Notes: generated from the sequence alone by a model not told the origin. Counted from the stretch's first letter, positions 25,628 through 35,006 are shown. The stretch: 64,000 bases of DNA from Mycolicibacterium tusciae JS617 (GCF_000243415.2 NZ_KI912270.1:496001-560000); one strand, 5' to 3'. Numbers and translations are program-made.

Positions 25628-26830
25628 ATGGGAACCGCCGGAAAGAATAAGGTGTTCGTCGTCGGCGTCGGGATGACGAAATTCGAGAAGCCAGGTCGGC
25701 GAGAGGGCTGGGACTATCCGGACATGGCCCGTGAGTCGGGGACCAAGGCGCTCGAAGACGCCGGCGTCGACTTCTCCGAAGTGCAGCAGGGCTATGTCGG
25801 CTACTGCTCGGGCGACTCGACATCAGGTAACCGGGCCCTCTATGAACTGGGCATGACGGGCATCCCGATCGTCAACGTGAACAACAACTGCTCCACGGGT
25901 TCCACGGCGTTGTTCCTTGCCGCGCAAACGATTCGCGGTGGCCTGGCCGACTGCACCATCGCGCTCGGCTTCGAGAAGATGCAGCCCGGTGCGCTGAAGG
26001 GTGGCGCCGAGGATCGCGAGTCACCCCTGGGACGTCACATCAAGGCGCTCGCGGAGATCGAGGAATTCGCCTTCCCGGTGGCGCCGTGGATGTTCGCCGC
26101 AGCGGGCCGCGAGCACATGCGCGAATACGGCACCACCGCAGAGCATTTCGCGAAGATCGGCTACAAGAACCACAAGCACTCGGTCAATAATCCTTACGCG
26201 CAGTTCCAGGAGGAGTACACGCTCGACGACATCCTGGCGGCGAAGATGATCTCCGACCCGGTGACCAAGCTGCAGTGCTCACCGACGTCGGACGGCTCCG
26301 GCGCGGCGATCCTGGCCAGCGAGGAGTTCGTCGACAAGCACGGACTGGCCGCGCAGGCGGTCGAGATCGTCGGTCAGGCGATGACCACCGACTTCGACTC
26401 CACGTTCGACGGCAGCGCCAAGAATGTCATTGGATACGACATGAATGTGCAAGCCGCACAGCAGGTTTACGATCAGTCAGGTCTCGGTCCGTCAGACTTC
26501 CAGGTGATCGAACTACACGACTGCTTCTCCGCCAACGAGCTGCTTCTGTACGAGGCGTTGGGGCTGTGCGGTGAGGGTGAGGCACCCAAGCTGATCGACA
26601 ACAACGACACCACCTACGGCGGCCGTTGGGTCGTCAACCCGTCGGGCGGCCTGATCTCCAAGGGTCATCCGCTGGGTGCCACCGGTCTGGCGCAGTGTGC
26701 CGAGCTGACGTGGCAACTGCGGGGCACCGCCGACAAGCGCCAGGTCGACGGCGTCACCGCCGCACTGCAACACAACATCGGTTTGGGTGGCGCGGCAGTT
26801 GTGACCGCTTACCAGCGCGCCGAACGCTGA
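25628..26830 (+). CDS. ltp1: lipid-transfer protein / SCP2-type thiolase (Ltp1-like)
   Basis: A 400-aa thiolase-fold protein nearly colinear with M. tuberculosis Ltp1 (Rv2790c): [21 protein letters not shown] and [12 protein letters not shown] with the first Cys. The third thiolase motif lacks the usual CxG Cys ([12 protein letters not shown]), as in SCP2-type thiolases. The His in GHPLGATG is kept. These enzymes act on CoA-linked sterol or fatty acyl chains, and some are aldol lyases in steroid side-chain degradation. An IS3-family element begins 6 bases after the stop codon without damaging the gene. Confidence 0.88.
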   Translation: MGTAGKNKVFVVGVGMTKFEKPGRREGWDYPDMARESGTKALEDAGVDFSEVQQGYVGYCSGDSTSGNRALYELGMTGIPIVNVNNNCSTGSTALFLAAQTIRGGLADCTIALGFEKMQPGALKGGAEDRESPLGRHIKALAEIEEFAFPVAPWMFAAAGREHMREYGTTAEHFAKIGYKNHKHSVNNPYAQFQEEYTLDDILAAKMISDPVTKLQCSPTSDGSGAAILASEEFVDKHGLAAQAVEIVGQAMTTDFDSTFDGSAKNVIGYDMNVQAAQQVYDQSGLGPSDFQVIELHDCFSANELLLYEALGLCGEGEAPKLIDNNDTTYGGRWVVNPSGGLISKGHPLGATGLAQCAELTWQLRGTADKRQVDGVTAALQHNIGLGGAAVVTAYQRAER

Positions 26831-26892
26831 CACCGTTGTGATTTCGGTGCGCATACAGTCGCGCACGCTCTTTGCCACGCTGGTTGTGAGTC

Positions 26893-27357
26893 ATGTTGAC
26901 GACCAGAGTGGGGAGTTGGGTTGTGTCGATCAGTCCGGGGTTCACGGCTGCGGAGATTCATGATTTCGTCGTTGAGTATCACTTGCAGCCTTATGGCCAG
27001 AAGGAGGCCTGGCGTGCTGCTCAGGGGGTTTCTGTCCGCCAGTTGAGGCGCTGGGAAGCCACGGTGTTCGCCGGTGATCTCGACCGGGGCCTGATTCCGC
27101 GAGAGGGTAGTGGTATGACAGGTCCCCCTGGGAGACGAGCGGCGTTCGTTCAGGCGAAGACGGCAAAGCAGGAACGCGAGGCGGCCGAACTGGCTGGGTT
27201 GCGGGCGCGGGTCCGCGAGCTCGAGGCGACCAACGAGGCGTTGGGAAAAGCTATCGGGCTCTTGCACGAATTGAACGTGCCAGGGCCCGACTCCACCCCG
27301 ACGATCCGCAATCTCGACGATTCCTCGACGCCGAGAACGGACTCGTCGCCGAGCTGA
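26893..27357 (+). CDS. IS3-family transposase OrfA
   Basis: A 154-aa protein with an N-terminal helix-turn-helix (EIHDFVVEYHLQPYGQKEAW, VSVRQLRRWEATV) and a C-terminal leucine-zipper-like helix (EREAAELAGLRARVRELEATNEALGKAIGLL), the usual OrfA layout for DNA binding and multimerisation. Made alone it would regulate transposition; with a -1 shift at 27243-27249 it gives the OrfAB transposase. An internal GTG near 26922 is an alternative start. Confidence 0.85.
   Translation: MLTTRVGSWVVSISPGFTAAEIHDFVVEYHLQPYGQKEAWRAAQGVSVRQLRRWEATVFAGDLDRGLIPREGSGMTGPPGRRAAFVQAKTAKQEREAAELAGLRARVRELEATNEALGKAIGLLHELNVPGPDSTPTIRNLDDSSTPRTDSSPS
27243..27249 (+). promoter_or_regulatory. programmed -1 frameshift heptamer GGGAAAA
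   Basis: In the OrfA frame the codons read G-GGA-AAA, the X-XXY-YYZ pattern for -1 slippage. The -1 frame is open from here through OrfB, so a fused OrfAB would be made. Confidence 0.65.
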
Positions 27358-28358
27358 CCGCGGCGACCGGTTCGCAACGGCAAGCGCTGGCGATGATCGA
27401 TCTGTCGCGCTCGAGCTGGCACTACCGATCGCACCCGCGCCCGCGCGTGGCCGACCCGGTGCCGCACAAGGATCGGGCCTACCCCTCGCGTATCGGCGTC
27501 TCCGACCGTGCGGCGATCGCCGAACATATCCTCGCCGGCTGGCTGACGGGGATGTCGGTGGATCAGTCCTTCGCCGAGATGTGGGATGCCGGTGTGGTGT
27601 TGGCGTCGCGGCGGTCGTGGTGGCGCATCGCGGCCGCGATCGAGGATCAAAGTGCGCGGCCGGTCGCGCCGACCCGTTCGAATAACAAGGCGCTACGGTC
27701 GGCGCCGGTGCTCAAAGCGACCGGACCGCAACAGATCTGGAGTTGGGATATCACCGACTTGCGGAGCCCGTGGCGTGGTGTGGCGTTCAAGGCGTACTCG
27801 ATCATCGACATCTACTCCCGCAAGATCGTGGGCTGGCGGGTCGAGGAACGCGAGTGCGACGACATGGCCGTGGAGATGTTCGAGACCGCGTTCACCGAAC
27901 ACGGACCACCCTTGGTGGTGCACGCCGATTCCGGGCCGGCGATGCGCTCCACCGTGCTCAAGGACCTCCTCGCCGATCTCGGAATCGGCCGGACCCACAA
28001 CCGGCCCCACGTCAGCAACGACAACCCGTATTCCGAATCGGAGTTCCGCACGATGAAGTACCGACCGAACTACCCGGGCGTCTTCGACGATCTCGACGCC
28101 GCCCGCGCCTGGGTGAGCGCCTACGTGCCTTGGTACAACCAGCACCACCGCCACAGCGGCATCGCGCTGTTCACTCCGGACGAGGTTCACAGCGGAACGT
28201 GGACGCGGCAATGGGATCGCCGCGACCACGCCCTACAGGCCTACTACGACGCCCACCCCGAACGCTTCCGCAACCGTCCACACACCAAGAGTCCCAGCCC
28301 CGTCGTCGGCATCAACCTCCCCGCCGAAACCGACCCCAACCGACTCCACGCAGCTTGA
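27246..28358 (+). CDS. IS3-family transposase OrfB (DDE integrase), expressed by -1 frameshift
   Basis: rve-type catalytic protein. The DDE residues appear in order: WDITDL, VVHADSGP and NPYSESEFRTMKY with the glutamate. Downstream AWVSAYVPWYNQHHRHSGI is the typical IS3 C-terminal motif. The open frame runs from the slippery site; ATG 27393 is an internal start that would lose the link to OrfA. No internal stop, so the transposase looks functional. Confidence 0.85.
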   Translation, partial: KSYRALARIERARARLHPDDPQSRRFLDAENGLVAELTAATGSQRQALAMIDLSRSSWHYRSHPRPRVADPVPHKDRAYPSRIGVSDRAAIAEHILAGWLTGMSVDQSFAEMWDAGVVLASRRSWWRIAAAIEDQSARPVAPTRSNNKALRSAPVLKATGPQQIWSWDITDLRSPWRGVAFKAYSIIDIYSRKIVGWRVEERECDDMAVEMFETAFTEHGPPLVVHADSGPAMRSTVLKDLLADLGIGRTHNRPHVSNDNPYSESEFRTMKYRPNYPGVFDDLDAARAWVSAYVPWYNQHHRHSGIALFTPDEVHSGTWTRQWDRRDHALQAYYDAHPERFRNRPHTKSPSPVVGINLPAETDPNRLHAA

Positions 28359-28398
28359 CAACGCCCGGCAGCGATCGTGCGCGCACCGAAATCACAGA

Positions 28399-28695
28399 TT
28401 AGCGTCGTGAGCAATCGGCGGTGACGGTGATGTTGCGTGCCGTGACGACCTCGATCAGGTCGTTGCCCCGGCGACGCAATTCGGTTCGGTCCCTGGCATT
28501 GCGGATATCGGTCACGACGCACTCGTCGAGCGGTGCGCTGCCGAACCGGTTGACCTTCACATCGAATCCCTGCGCCTCGAGTGTCGCGATGGTCAGTTGT
28601 GCGGACTGCTGGGCCGACGCAATGGCGGCCGGCAGGATGATAAGTCCGCATGCCGCAGCGGCGATTCCGATCAGGATCAAAAGTGTTGCGCGCAT
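28399..28695 (-). CDS. small secreted protein of unknown function
   Basis: A 98-aa protein with a signal peptide (RATLLILIGIAAAACGLIILPAAIASA) and a mature domain QLTIATLEAQGFDVKVNRFG... with two Cys (LDECVVTDIRN and the C-terminal ADCSRR). It resembles the small exported mycobacterial proteins that couple a LEAQG-type motif to one disulfide. ATG 28695 is chosen as the start of the signal sequence. The IS element ends two bases before its stop codon, so the last residues should be compared with relatives lacking the IS. Confidence 0.65.
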   Translation of the reverse strand: MRATLLILIGIAAAACGLIILPAAIASAQQSAQLTIATLEAQGFDVKVNRFGSAPLDECVVTDIRNARDRTELRRRGNDLIEVVTARNITVTADCSRR

Positions 28696-28794
28696 GACCC
28701 GCGCCTCCCTTCGTCTTTCGTGTAGGCCCCGGTGGCCTTCACGCGGTACGACGGGACACCCGCGCAAGAGGTTCAACGCAATTTCGGAAAGTTT

Positions 28795-30171
28795 TCACGA
28801 CGCAGCCGGGACGCGCTCCTCACGTTTCGCGTGATCGTCGTCGACCATCGTCAACTCATCGAACGGATCGTCGCCACGCAGGACGGCGTCCACACGCTGG
28901 CGGTCGATGGTCTTCGTCCACGAGCCGACGAGGATCGTCGCGACGGCGTTGCCGGAGAAGTTGGTCACCGCGCGAGCCTCGGACATGAACCGGTCGATCC
29001 CGACGATCAGTCCGACGCCGTCGAGCAGGTCGGGACGGTGACTCTGCAGGCCTGCGGCGAGTGTGGCCAGGCCGGCACCGGTGACGCCTGCGGCACCCTT
29101 GGACGCGACGATCATGAACACCAGCAGGCCGATCTGCTCCGGCACCGACAGCGGGTCGCCGAGCGCGCCTGCAATGAACAACGACGCCATGGTCAGGTAG
29201 ATCGCCGTGCCGTCCAGGTTGAAGGAGTAGCCGGTCGGCACGACGACGCCAACGGTGCTCCGGTCGACGCCGAGGTGCTCCATCTTGGCGATCAGGCGCG
29301 GCAGTGCGGATTCCGAGGACGAGGTGGACACGATCAGCAGGTATTCACGCGCCAGGTAGCGCACCAGCTTGAAGATCGACACCCCGGAAACCACGCGCAG
29401 GATCGTGCCCAGCACACCGAAGACGAACAGCAGGCAGGTCACGTAGAAGCCGAGCATCAAACCGAGCAGTTGGGTCACTGCGGTCCACCCGGTCTGGCCG
29501 ACGACGTTGGCGATTGCGCCGAACGCTCCGATCGGGGCCAGCCACAGGATCATCACGAGGACCTTGAAGACGAGCTTCTGCAGGTGCTCGATACCACGCA
29601 GAATCGGCTCGCCCGACGCGCCCATGGCCTGCAGCGCGAACCCGACGAGCAACGCGACGAACAGCGCCTGCAGGACGCTGCCCGCGGTCAGCGAAGCGAA
29701 CAGGGTCTCCGGGATGATTCCACGGACGAAATCCATGAGACCGCCTGCCTCGTGGGCGGTTTCGGCCAGCTCGGCACCCTTGCCCGCGGCGCTCTCGGTC
29801 AGGTTCATACCGGTGCCGGGATGCAGGATGTTGCCGACCACCAAGCCGATGGCGAGCGCGAAGGTGGACATGACGAGGAAGTAGACGAATGCCAGGCCGC
29901 CGACCTTGCCGACGGTCGCGGCCTTGCGTACCGATCCGATGCCCAACACGATCGTGCAGAAGATGACCGGCGCGATCATCATTTTGATCAGGTCGACGAA
30001 CATCGTGCCGAGGACGCCGACGCTCTTGCCCACCTCGGGGGCTCCGATGCCGACCGCCACGCCTGCGAAGACCGCGACGATGACGGCGATGTAGAGCCAG
30101 TGGGTACGGTCACGCTTGCGCGGTTTGTCCGGCGGTTCGGCTGCCGATGGCTGACGGTCAAGGATGGCCAT
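28795..30171 (-). CDS. dctA: C4-dicarboxylate/amino acid:cation symporter DctA
   Basis: A 458-aa SDF-family carrier for uptake of succinate, fumarate, malate or related acids. Eight membrane helices and two re-entrant loops are indicated by STSSSESALPRLI (the serine-rich hairpin) and YSFNLDGTAIYLTMASLFIA (NLDGT motif). The basic N-terminus RKRDRTHWLYIAVIVAVFAGV begins helix 1. GGAGG is 5 bases before the ATG and is enclosed in a hairpin. A CitA/DcuS-type two-component system lies divergently 1 kb away and probably controls it. Confidence 0.92.
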   Translation of the reverse strand: MAILDRQPSAAEPPDKPRKRDRTHWLYIAVIVAVFAGVAVGIGAPEVGKSVGVLGTMFVDLIKMMIAPVIFCTIVLGIGSVRKAATVGKVGGLAFVYFLVMSTFALAIGLVVGNILHPGTGMNLTESAAGKGAELAETAHEAGGLMDFVRGIIPETLFASLTAGSVLQALFVALLVGFALQAMGASGEPILRGIEHLQKLVFKVLVMILWLAPIGAFGAIANVVGQTGWTAVTQLLGLMLGFYVTCLLFVFGVLGTILRVVSGVSIFKLVRYLAREYLLIVSTSSSESALPRLIAKMEHLGVDRSTVGVVVPTGYSFNLDGTAIYLTMASLFIAGALGDPLSVPEQIGLLVFMIVASKGAAGVTGAGLATLAAGLQSHRPDLLDGVGLIVGIDRFMSEARAVTNFSGNAVATILVGSWTKTIDRQRVDAVLRGDDPFDELTMVDDDHAKREERVPAAS

Positions 30172-30174
30172 AGT

Positions 30175-30207
30175 TACCTCCAGGTCTGCGAAATTGATCT
30201 GGAGGTA
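30175..30207 (-). promoter_or_regulatory. hairpin that sequesters the dctA ribosome-binding site
   Basis: Perfect 9-bp arms TACCTCCAG (30175-30183) and CTGGAGGTA (30199-30207) with a 15-base loop. Read on the minus strand, the arm nearest the dctA ATG is CTGGAGGTA, which contains the Shine-Dalgarno GGAGG; the other arm is its exact anti-Shine-Dalgarno. It could be an RNA switch or a DNA operator for the neighbouring response regulator. Confidence 0.6.
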
Positions 30208-30341
30208 GCGTCGAGCAGAAGGTGAGCCAGGTCACGCTTTAGTTCATTTAGTTCTGCGTGCCTCGTCGATGTGCATGGAGAGAAGTCAACATCTCCGGCT
30301 GCCGCGCCGAACGCGCAGTCGACTACCTGTTCTGCGGGGGT

Positions 30342-31244
30342 ATGTTCACGACCATGGCCGACGAAGGGGTGGCTCAGGTCACGGCCGCGGACGGCCGACA
30401 CCTGGCATATCTGGAAGTCGGCGATCCCGACGGTCCGCTGGTCATCCACAACCACGGTGGCCCGAGTAGCCGGCTCGAGGCGCGGCTACTGGCGGACTCC
30501 GCGACCAAGAACCGGATACGGCTCGTCGGCGTCGACCGGCCCGGCCAGGGTCAGTCCACCCGACAGAAGACCCGCACCTACTCCGGCTGGGCCGACGACA
30601 TCGTCGCCGTCGCCGACGCACTCGGGTACCCGGAATTCGGGGTGACCGGCTGGTCGGAGGGCGGCCCGTGGGCGCTCGCCGCGGCCGCATACATCGACCC
30701 CGACCGCCTGCGTCACGTCAGCAGCATCGCGCCGGGAAGTTACGGCGCATTCGGCGACAACTCAGCGGCGCAATATCTTTCGAAGATCGACGCGCTTGGG
30801 GGAACGCTGTCCCTGCGCTTCAAGCCGGCATTCCGGCTGATGTACGCCACCCTCGGCTTCACCGCCAAACACTTCCCCGCATCCTTCGTCAAACAGGTGC
30901 GCGGCAGCGTCAGCGACTACGACCAACAGATCCTGCGTCGACCCGCCGTTGCAAGGGAATTCGGCGATGCGTGCGCCGAATGCTTCGCCCACGGTTCCGA
31001 CGGACTGGTCCGCGACGCCGAACTGCTCTATCGGCATTGGGCTTTCGACGTCGCGAAGATCGAGCGACCGGTCCACATGTGGCAGGGTCTGGACGACAAG
31101 CTGGTTCCGGACCCCATCAACAAGGCCGTCTCCCACGCCATGCCCGGTTCGGTCTGGCACCCCGTCGACGGCGCCGGGCACTTCATCGCCGTCGGCGGGG
31201 GAGACGACATATTCGCCATTGCCGCTGAGGAACTGGGCGCTTGA
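30342..31244 (+). CDS. alpha/beta-fold hydrolase, first gene of the two-component operon
   Basis: A 300-aa alpha/beta hydrolase. The oxyanion region is HNHGGPSSR, the nucleophile elbow GWSEGG, the acidic residue in GLDDKLVPD and the His in DGAGHFIAVG. No signal peptide. ATG 30342 is used with GGGGG close by; ATG 30354 is an alternative. Its stop overlaps the sensor kinase start (TTGA), so it is co-translated with the dicarboxylate sensor, an unusual partner. A role in releasing an acid or ester related to the signal is speculation. Confidence 0.78.
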   Translation: MFTTMADEGVAQVTAADGRHLAYLEVGDPDGPLVIHNHGGPSSRLEARLLADSATKNRIRLVGVDRPGQGQSTRQKTRTYSGWADDIVAVADALGYPEFGVTGWSEGGPWALAAAAYIDPDRLRHVSSIAPGSYGAFGDNSAAQYLSKIDALGGTLSLRFKPAFRLMYATLGFTAKHFPASFVKQVRGSVSDYDQQILRRPAVAREFGDACAECFAHGSDGLVRDAELLYRHWAFDVAKIERPVHMWQGLDDKLVPDPINKAVSHAMPGSVWHPVDGAGHFIAVGGGDDIFAIAAEELGA

Positions 31245-32791
31245 CCCGCCTATGGCCCCGCTCGCTCGCCGGTCAGGCGATCGCACTGCAGATCCTCGTG
31301 GTCGCAGTGGTGGTACTGGCAGGCAGCGCGCTGGCATTGCTCGATGCCCGGCGCGACGCCGACGAGGCCGCACGCCAGCAGGTCGTGGGTATCGCCACCG
31401 CCATCGCCGACTCGCCTTCGACGGCAGATGCCATCGAATCCGGCAGAGCCACTGAGATTCTGCAGCCGGTCACCGAAGCCGTCCGCAGGCATACCGACAT
31501 CGCCTTCATCACCATCATGTCGCCCGACCGCATACGATTCACCCACACCGACCCGACGCAGATCGGCGGCCAATACATCGGCACCATCGAGCCCGCGCTT
31601 CGCGGCGAGACGATCAGCGAGGTCTACACCGGCACATTGGGCCCCTCGATTCGCGCGGTCGCACCGGTGCGCAACGAATCGGGAACCATCGTCGGCCTGG
31701 TTTCGGCGGGCATCCTGCAGGACAACCTGGCCGATCGATGGCGCTCGCAGTGGCCGACCATCGCCGCGGTAGGCGTTGCCGCACTGGCTGTTTCACTAGC
31801 CGGTGTCTGGCTGATCCGCCGGCGGCTACTGCGGCAGACGCATGGGCTGAGGCCCGACGAGCTGCGGGTGATGTACGAGCACCACGACGCGATCCTGCAT
31901 TCGGTGTCGGAGGGCCTGATCGTGGTGGACCGCACGGGCGTCGCCCTGGTCAATGACGAGGCACGCCGTCTGCTCGCCCTCCCACCGGGCCCGGTCGACC
32001 GCACCGAGCTGCCGGAGTTCCTGCGGACGTTCAACCCGGGTGCCCGCGACGAGGTGCACGTGACCGCCGATCGTGTCCTGGTGGTCAACCGGTCCCCGGT
32101 CGCCGACGCGCGCACGTCAGAGGTCGTCACGATCCGCGACCGCACGGAATTACAGGGCGCGCTAGGTGAACTCGGTTCGCTGAAGGTGCTCACCGACACC
32201 CTTCGGTCGCAGGCGCACGAGGCGGCCAACAAGCTGCACACGATCGTCACGATGGTCGAGATGGGCCGGCCCGAGGACGCGGTGCAGTTCGCCACCGAGG
32301 AGCTAGCCCTCTCCCAGCAGCTTGTCGACAGATTGTCCAGTGCCGTAGGCGAGCCCGCACTGGTCGCACTGCTGCTGGGCAAGGCCGCGCAGGCTGACGA
32401 ACGCGGCATTGAGCTGACTGTCACCGAAGACACCCGCCTGCCATCGAACTCAGACGAAGTGCCGCTGACCGGTCAGGAGATGGTCACCGTGCTCGGCAAC
32501 CTCATAGACAACGCGATGGATGCCTGCGACCGCGACGATCCGTGGGTGGAGGTCACTGTGCAGATGGTGGACGACACGCTCACTTTGCGCGTCGCCGACA
32601 GCGGAGAAGGCATGGACGCCGATGCTTTTGAGAAAGCGATGCAGCGTGGATATTCCACGAAGGGCGACGCTGATCATCACGGCCTCGGGCTGGCGTTGGT
32701 CAGCCAGATCGTCAAGCGCCACAAGGGTATTCTCACCACCGATGTCTCCTACGGGTCTGTCGTCACCGTGACGGTCGAGGCGGGCTCATGA
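31241..32791 (+). CDS. CitA/DcuS-type sensor histidine kinase
   Basis: A 516-aa membrane sensor. Two helices (about 9-35 and 171-192) enclose a periplasmic Cache/PDC domain with the RFTHTDPTQIGG and PVRNESGTIVGLVSAGIL signatures of di- and tricarboxylate sensors. A cytoplasmic PAS domain (HSVSEGLIVVDRTG), a Spo0B-type dimerisation helix with the phospho-accepting His in RSQAHEAANKLH (about residue 325) and the HATPase domain (NLIDNAMDACD, DSGEGM, HHGLGLAL) follow. It starts at a TTG overlapping the upstream stop. It probably senses C4-dicarboxylates and signals to the next gene. Confidence 0.9.
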   Translation: MTRLWPRSLAGQAIALQILVVAVVVLAGSALALLDARRDADEAARQQVVGIATAIADSPSTADAIESGRATEILQPVTEAVRRHTDIAFITIMSPDRIRFTHTDPTQIGGQYIGTIEPALRGETISEVYTGTLGPSIRAVAPVRNESGTIVGLVSAGILQDNLADRWRSQWPTIAAVGVAALAVSLAGVWLIRRRLLRQTHGLRPDELRVMYEHHDAILHSVSEGLIVVDRTGVALVNDEARRLLALPPGPVDRTELPEFLRTFNPGARDEVHVTADRVLVVNRSPVADARTSEVVTIRDRTELQGALGELGSLKVLTDTLRSQAHEAANKLHTIVTMVEMGRPEDAVQFATEELALSQQLVDRLSSAVGEPALVALLLGKAAQADERGIELTVTEDTRLPSNSDEVPLTGQEMVTVLGNLIDNAMDACDRDDPWVEVTVQMVDDTLTLRVADSGEGMDADAFEKAMQRGYSTKGDADHHGLGLALVSQIVKRHKGILTTDVSYGSVVTVTVEAGS

Positions 32792-33474
32792 TCAGCGTGC
32801 TGATCGTCGAGGACGAACCGCTGATCGCCGAGGCACACCGGACCTATCTTGGCCGGCTCGAAGGGTTCTCGGTGGCCGGTATCGCCCACACCGCCCGCGA
32901 TGCCATGCGGGCCGCCTCGGAGGCCGCCACCACCGAGACGCCGATCGATCTGGTGTTGTTGGACATCGGACTGCCCGACGCCAGCGGGATCGCCCTGGCA
33001 TCGGGGTTGTCCGGTCTACGGCCGATTCCGGACATCATCGCGATCACCTCCGAGCGCGACTTGGAGATGGTCCGCGCGGCGGTCGGTCACGGCGCGTTGG
33101 CGTATCTGTTGAAGCCCTTCACGTTCGCCGCGTTCCGCGATCGACTGGATCGCTACCGCCGCTACCGCGAAGCCCTGCCCGCGGGCACCGATGCCGCCAG
33201 TCAGGCCGAGGTCGACCGCGCGCTGGCCGAACTACGGGTTAGCGACAAGGCCGTGGCACCCAAGGGTGCGTCGCCGACTACCAATGATGAAATCGCCCGC
33301 GCGGTAAGGGATTCTGATGAGGGCGTCACTGCCGACGAGGTGGCCAAGCGGGTGGGTGTGTCACGGGTGACCGCGTGGCGATATCTCGAACGGCTCGCCG
33401 ATGAGGCCACGGTCACCCGTCACACGGACTACGGCAGGGCAGGCCGCCCCAAGATCCGCTACCAGTGGCGCTGA
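32788..33474 (+). CDS. CitB/DcuR-type response regulator
   Basis: A 228-aa regulator with a receiver domain (acidic E8-D9-E10, phospho-acceptor D59 in LLDIGLPD, Lys in YLLKPF) and a C-terminal helix-turn-helix (VTADEVAKRVGVSRVTAWRYLERL). Start overlaps the kinase stop (ATGA). By analogy with CitB, DcuR and DctR systems it should activate dctA; the inverted repeats upstream of dctA are candidate sites. Confidence 0.9.
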   Translation: MISVLIVEDEPLIAEAHRTYLGRLEGFSVAGIAHTARDAMRAASEAATTETPIDLVLLDIGLPDASGIALASGLSGLRPIPDIIAITSERDLEMVRAAVGHGALAYLLKPFTFAAFRDRLDRYRRYREALPAGTDAASQAEVDRALAELRVSDKAVAPKGASPTTNDEIARAVRDSDEGVTADEVAKRVGVSRVTAWRYLERLADEATVTRHTDYGRAGRPKIRYQWR

Positions 33475-33499
33475 TTCTAGCGCGCGCGGTTAAAAGGGG

Positions 33500-34564
33500 T
33501 CAGGCGGTAACCGGCTCCAATTCAAGGCCTTGGGGCACGTAGATGGGGTCGGTCGCCACGAACTGCGAGTACAGTAGAGGCTTGGCCGACTCCACGGACA
33601 ACTCCGTCACCCCGCCCGCATAATCGGCCACGTAGAGCCGTTCCGTGTCGGAATCGACTGCGACACAAGATGGCCGGGCGTCGACCTTCACCCTGTTGAC
33701 GATTTTCAGCGTGAGAGTGCACAGCACGGTGACGTTGTCGTAGTCGACGATGTAGGCACGCGTCTTGTCTGCGCTGACGGTCATCTGTGTCGGAGCGCCG
33801 ATTCCGAGATGGGCGGTGCCGGTGACTCGGCCGTTGGACAGGTCGATCACCTTGACCGCGCCACCGCTGGCTCGGTCCGAGGTCAGGACGTAGGCGACGT
33901 CGTCGGCGATCGCGATGTCACGGATTGGAGAACCGACCGACACCGTGCCCTGAACCTGCGCGGTCTCGGTATTGACGACAACAAGCGCGCTGCCCCGATC
34001 ATCGGTGGTCGCTACGTACAGCCGCTTACCGGTCGGGTCAACCTGGACGGCGTCGATGCCGATTCCCGCGCCGGTGGCAATATCGATGGTGCCCACTCGC
34101 TCGGCCGTCGTGTCAAGGACGACGACGTCCGCGTGGCCGTCCCCGGTCCGGCCCGCATACACGCGCTTGGCGTCGGGGCTGGCGGCCAGGGCCGTCACGC
34201 TGAACGCCAATGAGTAGGTGGCGACGACCGTCTGCGTGACGGTGTCGATCACCGAGATGGCGTCACAACTCGATGACGTGGTGCTGACGTAGGCGCGACC
34301 GTCAGCGACAACGACCGCGAACGGCTCGCCGGGGACCGCGACAACGCCCGCGACGGCCAGCGTGTCGGCACGCAGCAGCGAAACGGTGTCGTCGCCGTGG
34401 TTGGTGACCACGACCATGCCGTCATCGGTGGCAGCGATATCACCAATGGCGCCACGTTGCACGTCGACAGCACCCACCTGGGTGACATCCGCGCTCAGGT
34501 GCGTCCCGTCAGTCACTTCTGCCACGGGAGCGTTCTTTCGCATCAAAAAGTTAGCCATTTTCAT
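33500..34564 (-). CDS. YVTN/YncE-type beta-propeller protein
   Basis: A 354-aa protein made of about seven repeats such as GDIAATDDGMVVVTNHGDDTVSLL and VAVDSDTERLYVADYAGGV, each about 45 residues, the pattern of a seven-bladed propeller. There is no clear signal peptide, so it may be cytoplasmic. ATG 34564 is used because GGAGG lies 5 bases upstream. Proteins of this type include stress-regulated Rv1057 of M. tuberculosis, but I cannot show orthology. Convergent with the response regulator gene. Confidence 0.8.
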   Translation of the reverse strand: MKMANFLMRKNAPVAEVTDGTHLSADVTQVGAVDVQRGAIGDIAATDDGMVVVTNHGDDTVSLLRADTLAVAGVVAVPGEPFAVVVADGRAYVSTTSSSCDAISVIDTVTQTVVATYSLAFSVTALAASPDAKRVYAGRTGDGHADVVVLDTTAERVGTIDIATGAGIGIDAVQVDPTGKRLYVATTDDRGSALVVVNTETAQVQGTVSVGSPIRDIAIADDVAYVLTSDRASGGAVKVIDLSNGRVTGTAHLGIGAPTQMTVSADKTRAYIVDYDNVTVLCTLTLKIVNRVKVDARPSCVAVDSDTERLYVADYAGGVTELSVESAKPLLYSQFVATDPIYVPQGLELEPVTA

Positions 34565-35006
34565 CGGTACCTCCGCCGGTTTGGCGTTCGCCGGCCCTAG
34601 ATTCCACATCTACATGCGCTCGTCCGAGCGCGATCTGTGTCAATTCTAGCGACGAAAATCAGTGGTCCGAGGTGACGGAAACGTCGATTCAAGACATTGC
34701 ACCGCAACCTCTCAGACGCCGCTTAGAAAACAATTCGTTATGAATTCGTTATGAATGATGGGCAATTAGTTTTTGGGGACTGAACAGCACGAACGGAGAA
34801 ATGGCTACCGCAATCTCGGCACTCGGGAACTTCGCATGAGTAACGACTTCTTAGGTTTCTGATCGAAATTGAGCCCTAAATCACAGGCCGACACGGCAGC
34901 AAACTCGGTCCGGACCGCAACAACACCGATTGTCGCCACGGGCGGTCAGCATGAGTCAGGCCGAAGAGCATCCGAGCGCCGGGCTTGGAGTTCGCTGAGC
35001 CGCACG
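34565..35006. other. non-coding stretch between propeller and anti-sigma genes
   Basis: No convincing gene in 442 bases; GC is lower than around it. A direct repeat of ATTCGTTATGA lies near 34733-34755 (two copies). It must contain the propeller promoter on the minus strand. Confidence 0.5.

Larger units (their letters stand above)
26837..28396 (+). mobile_element. IS3-family insertion sequence, apparently complete
   Basis: About 1560 bp bounded by terminal inverted repeats beginning TGTGATTTCGGTGCGC (left at 26837, right ending 28396). The first 16 bases are identical and the similarity continues further in. Two ORFs (orfA and a -1 frame orfB) fill it. No convincing target duplication is seen at the borders. 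It landed 6 bases after ltp1 and 2 bases before the stop codon of the facing gene at 28399-28695, leaving both ORFs open. Both ends and both ORFs look intact, so it may be active. Confidence 0.85.

Noticed and set aside
28732..30225. 497-codon open frame opposite to dctA
   Set aside because: Mirror frame of a well-supported transporter; composition is Asp/Gln/His/Arg-rich and no domain is recognisable.
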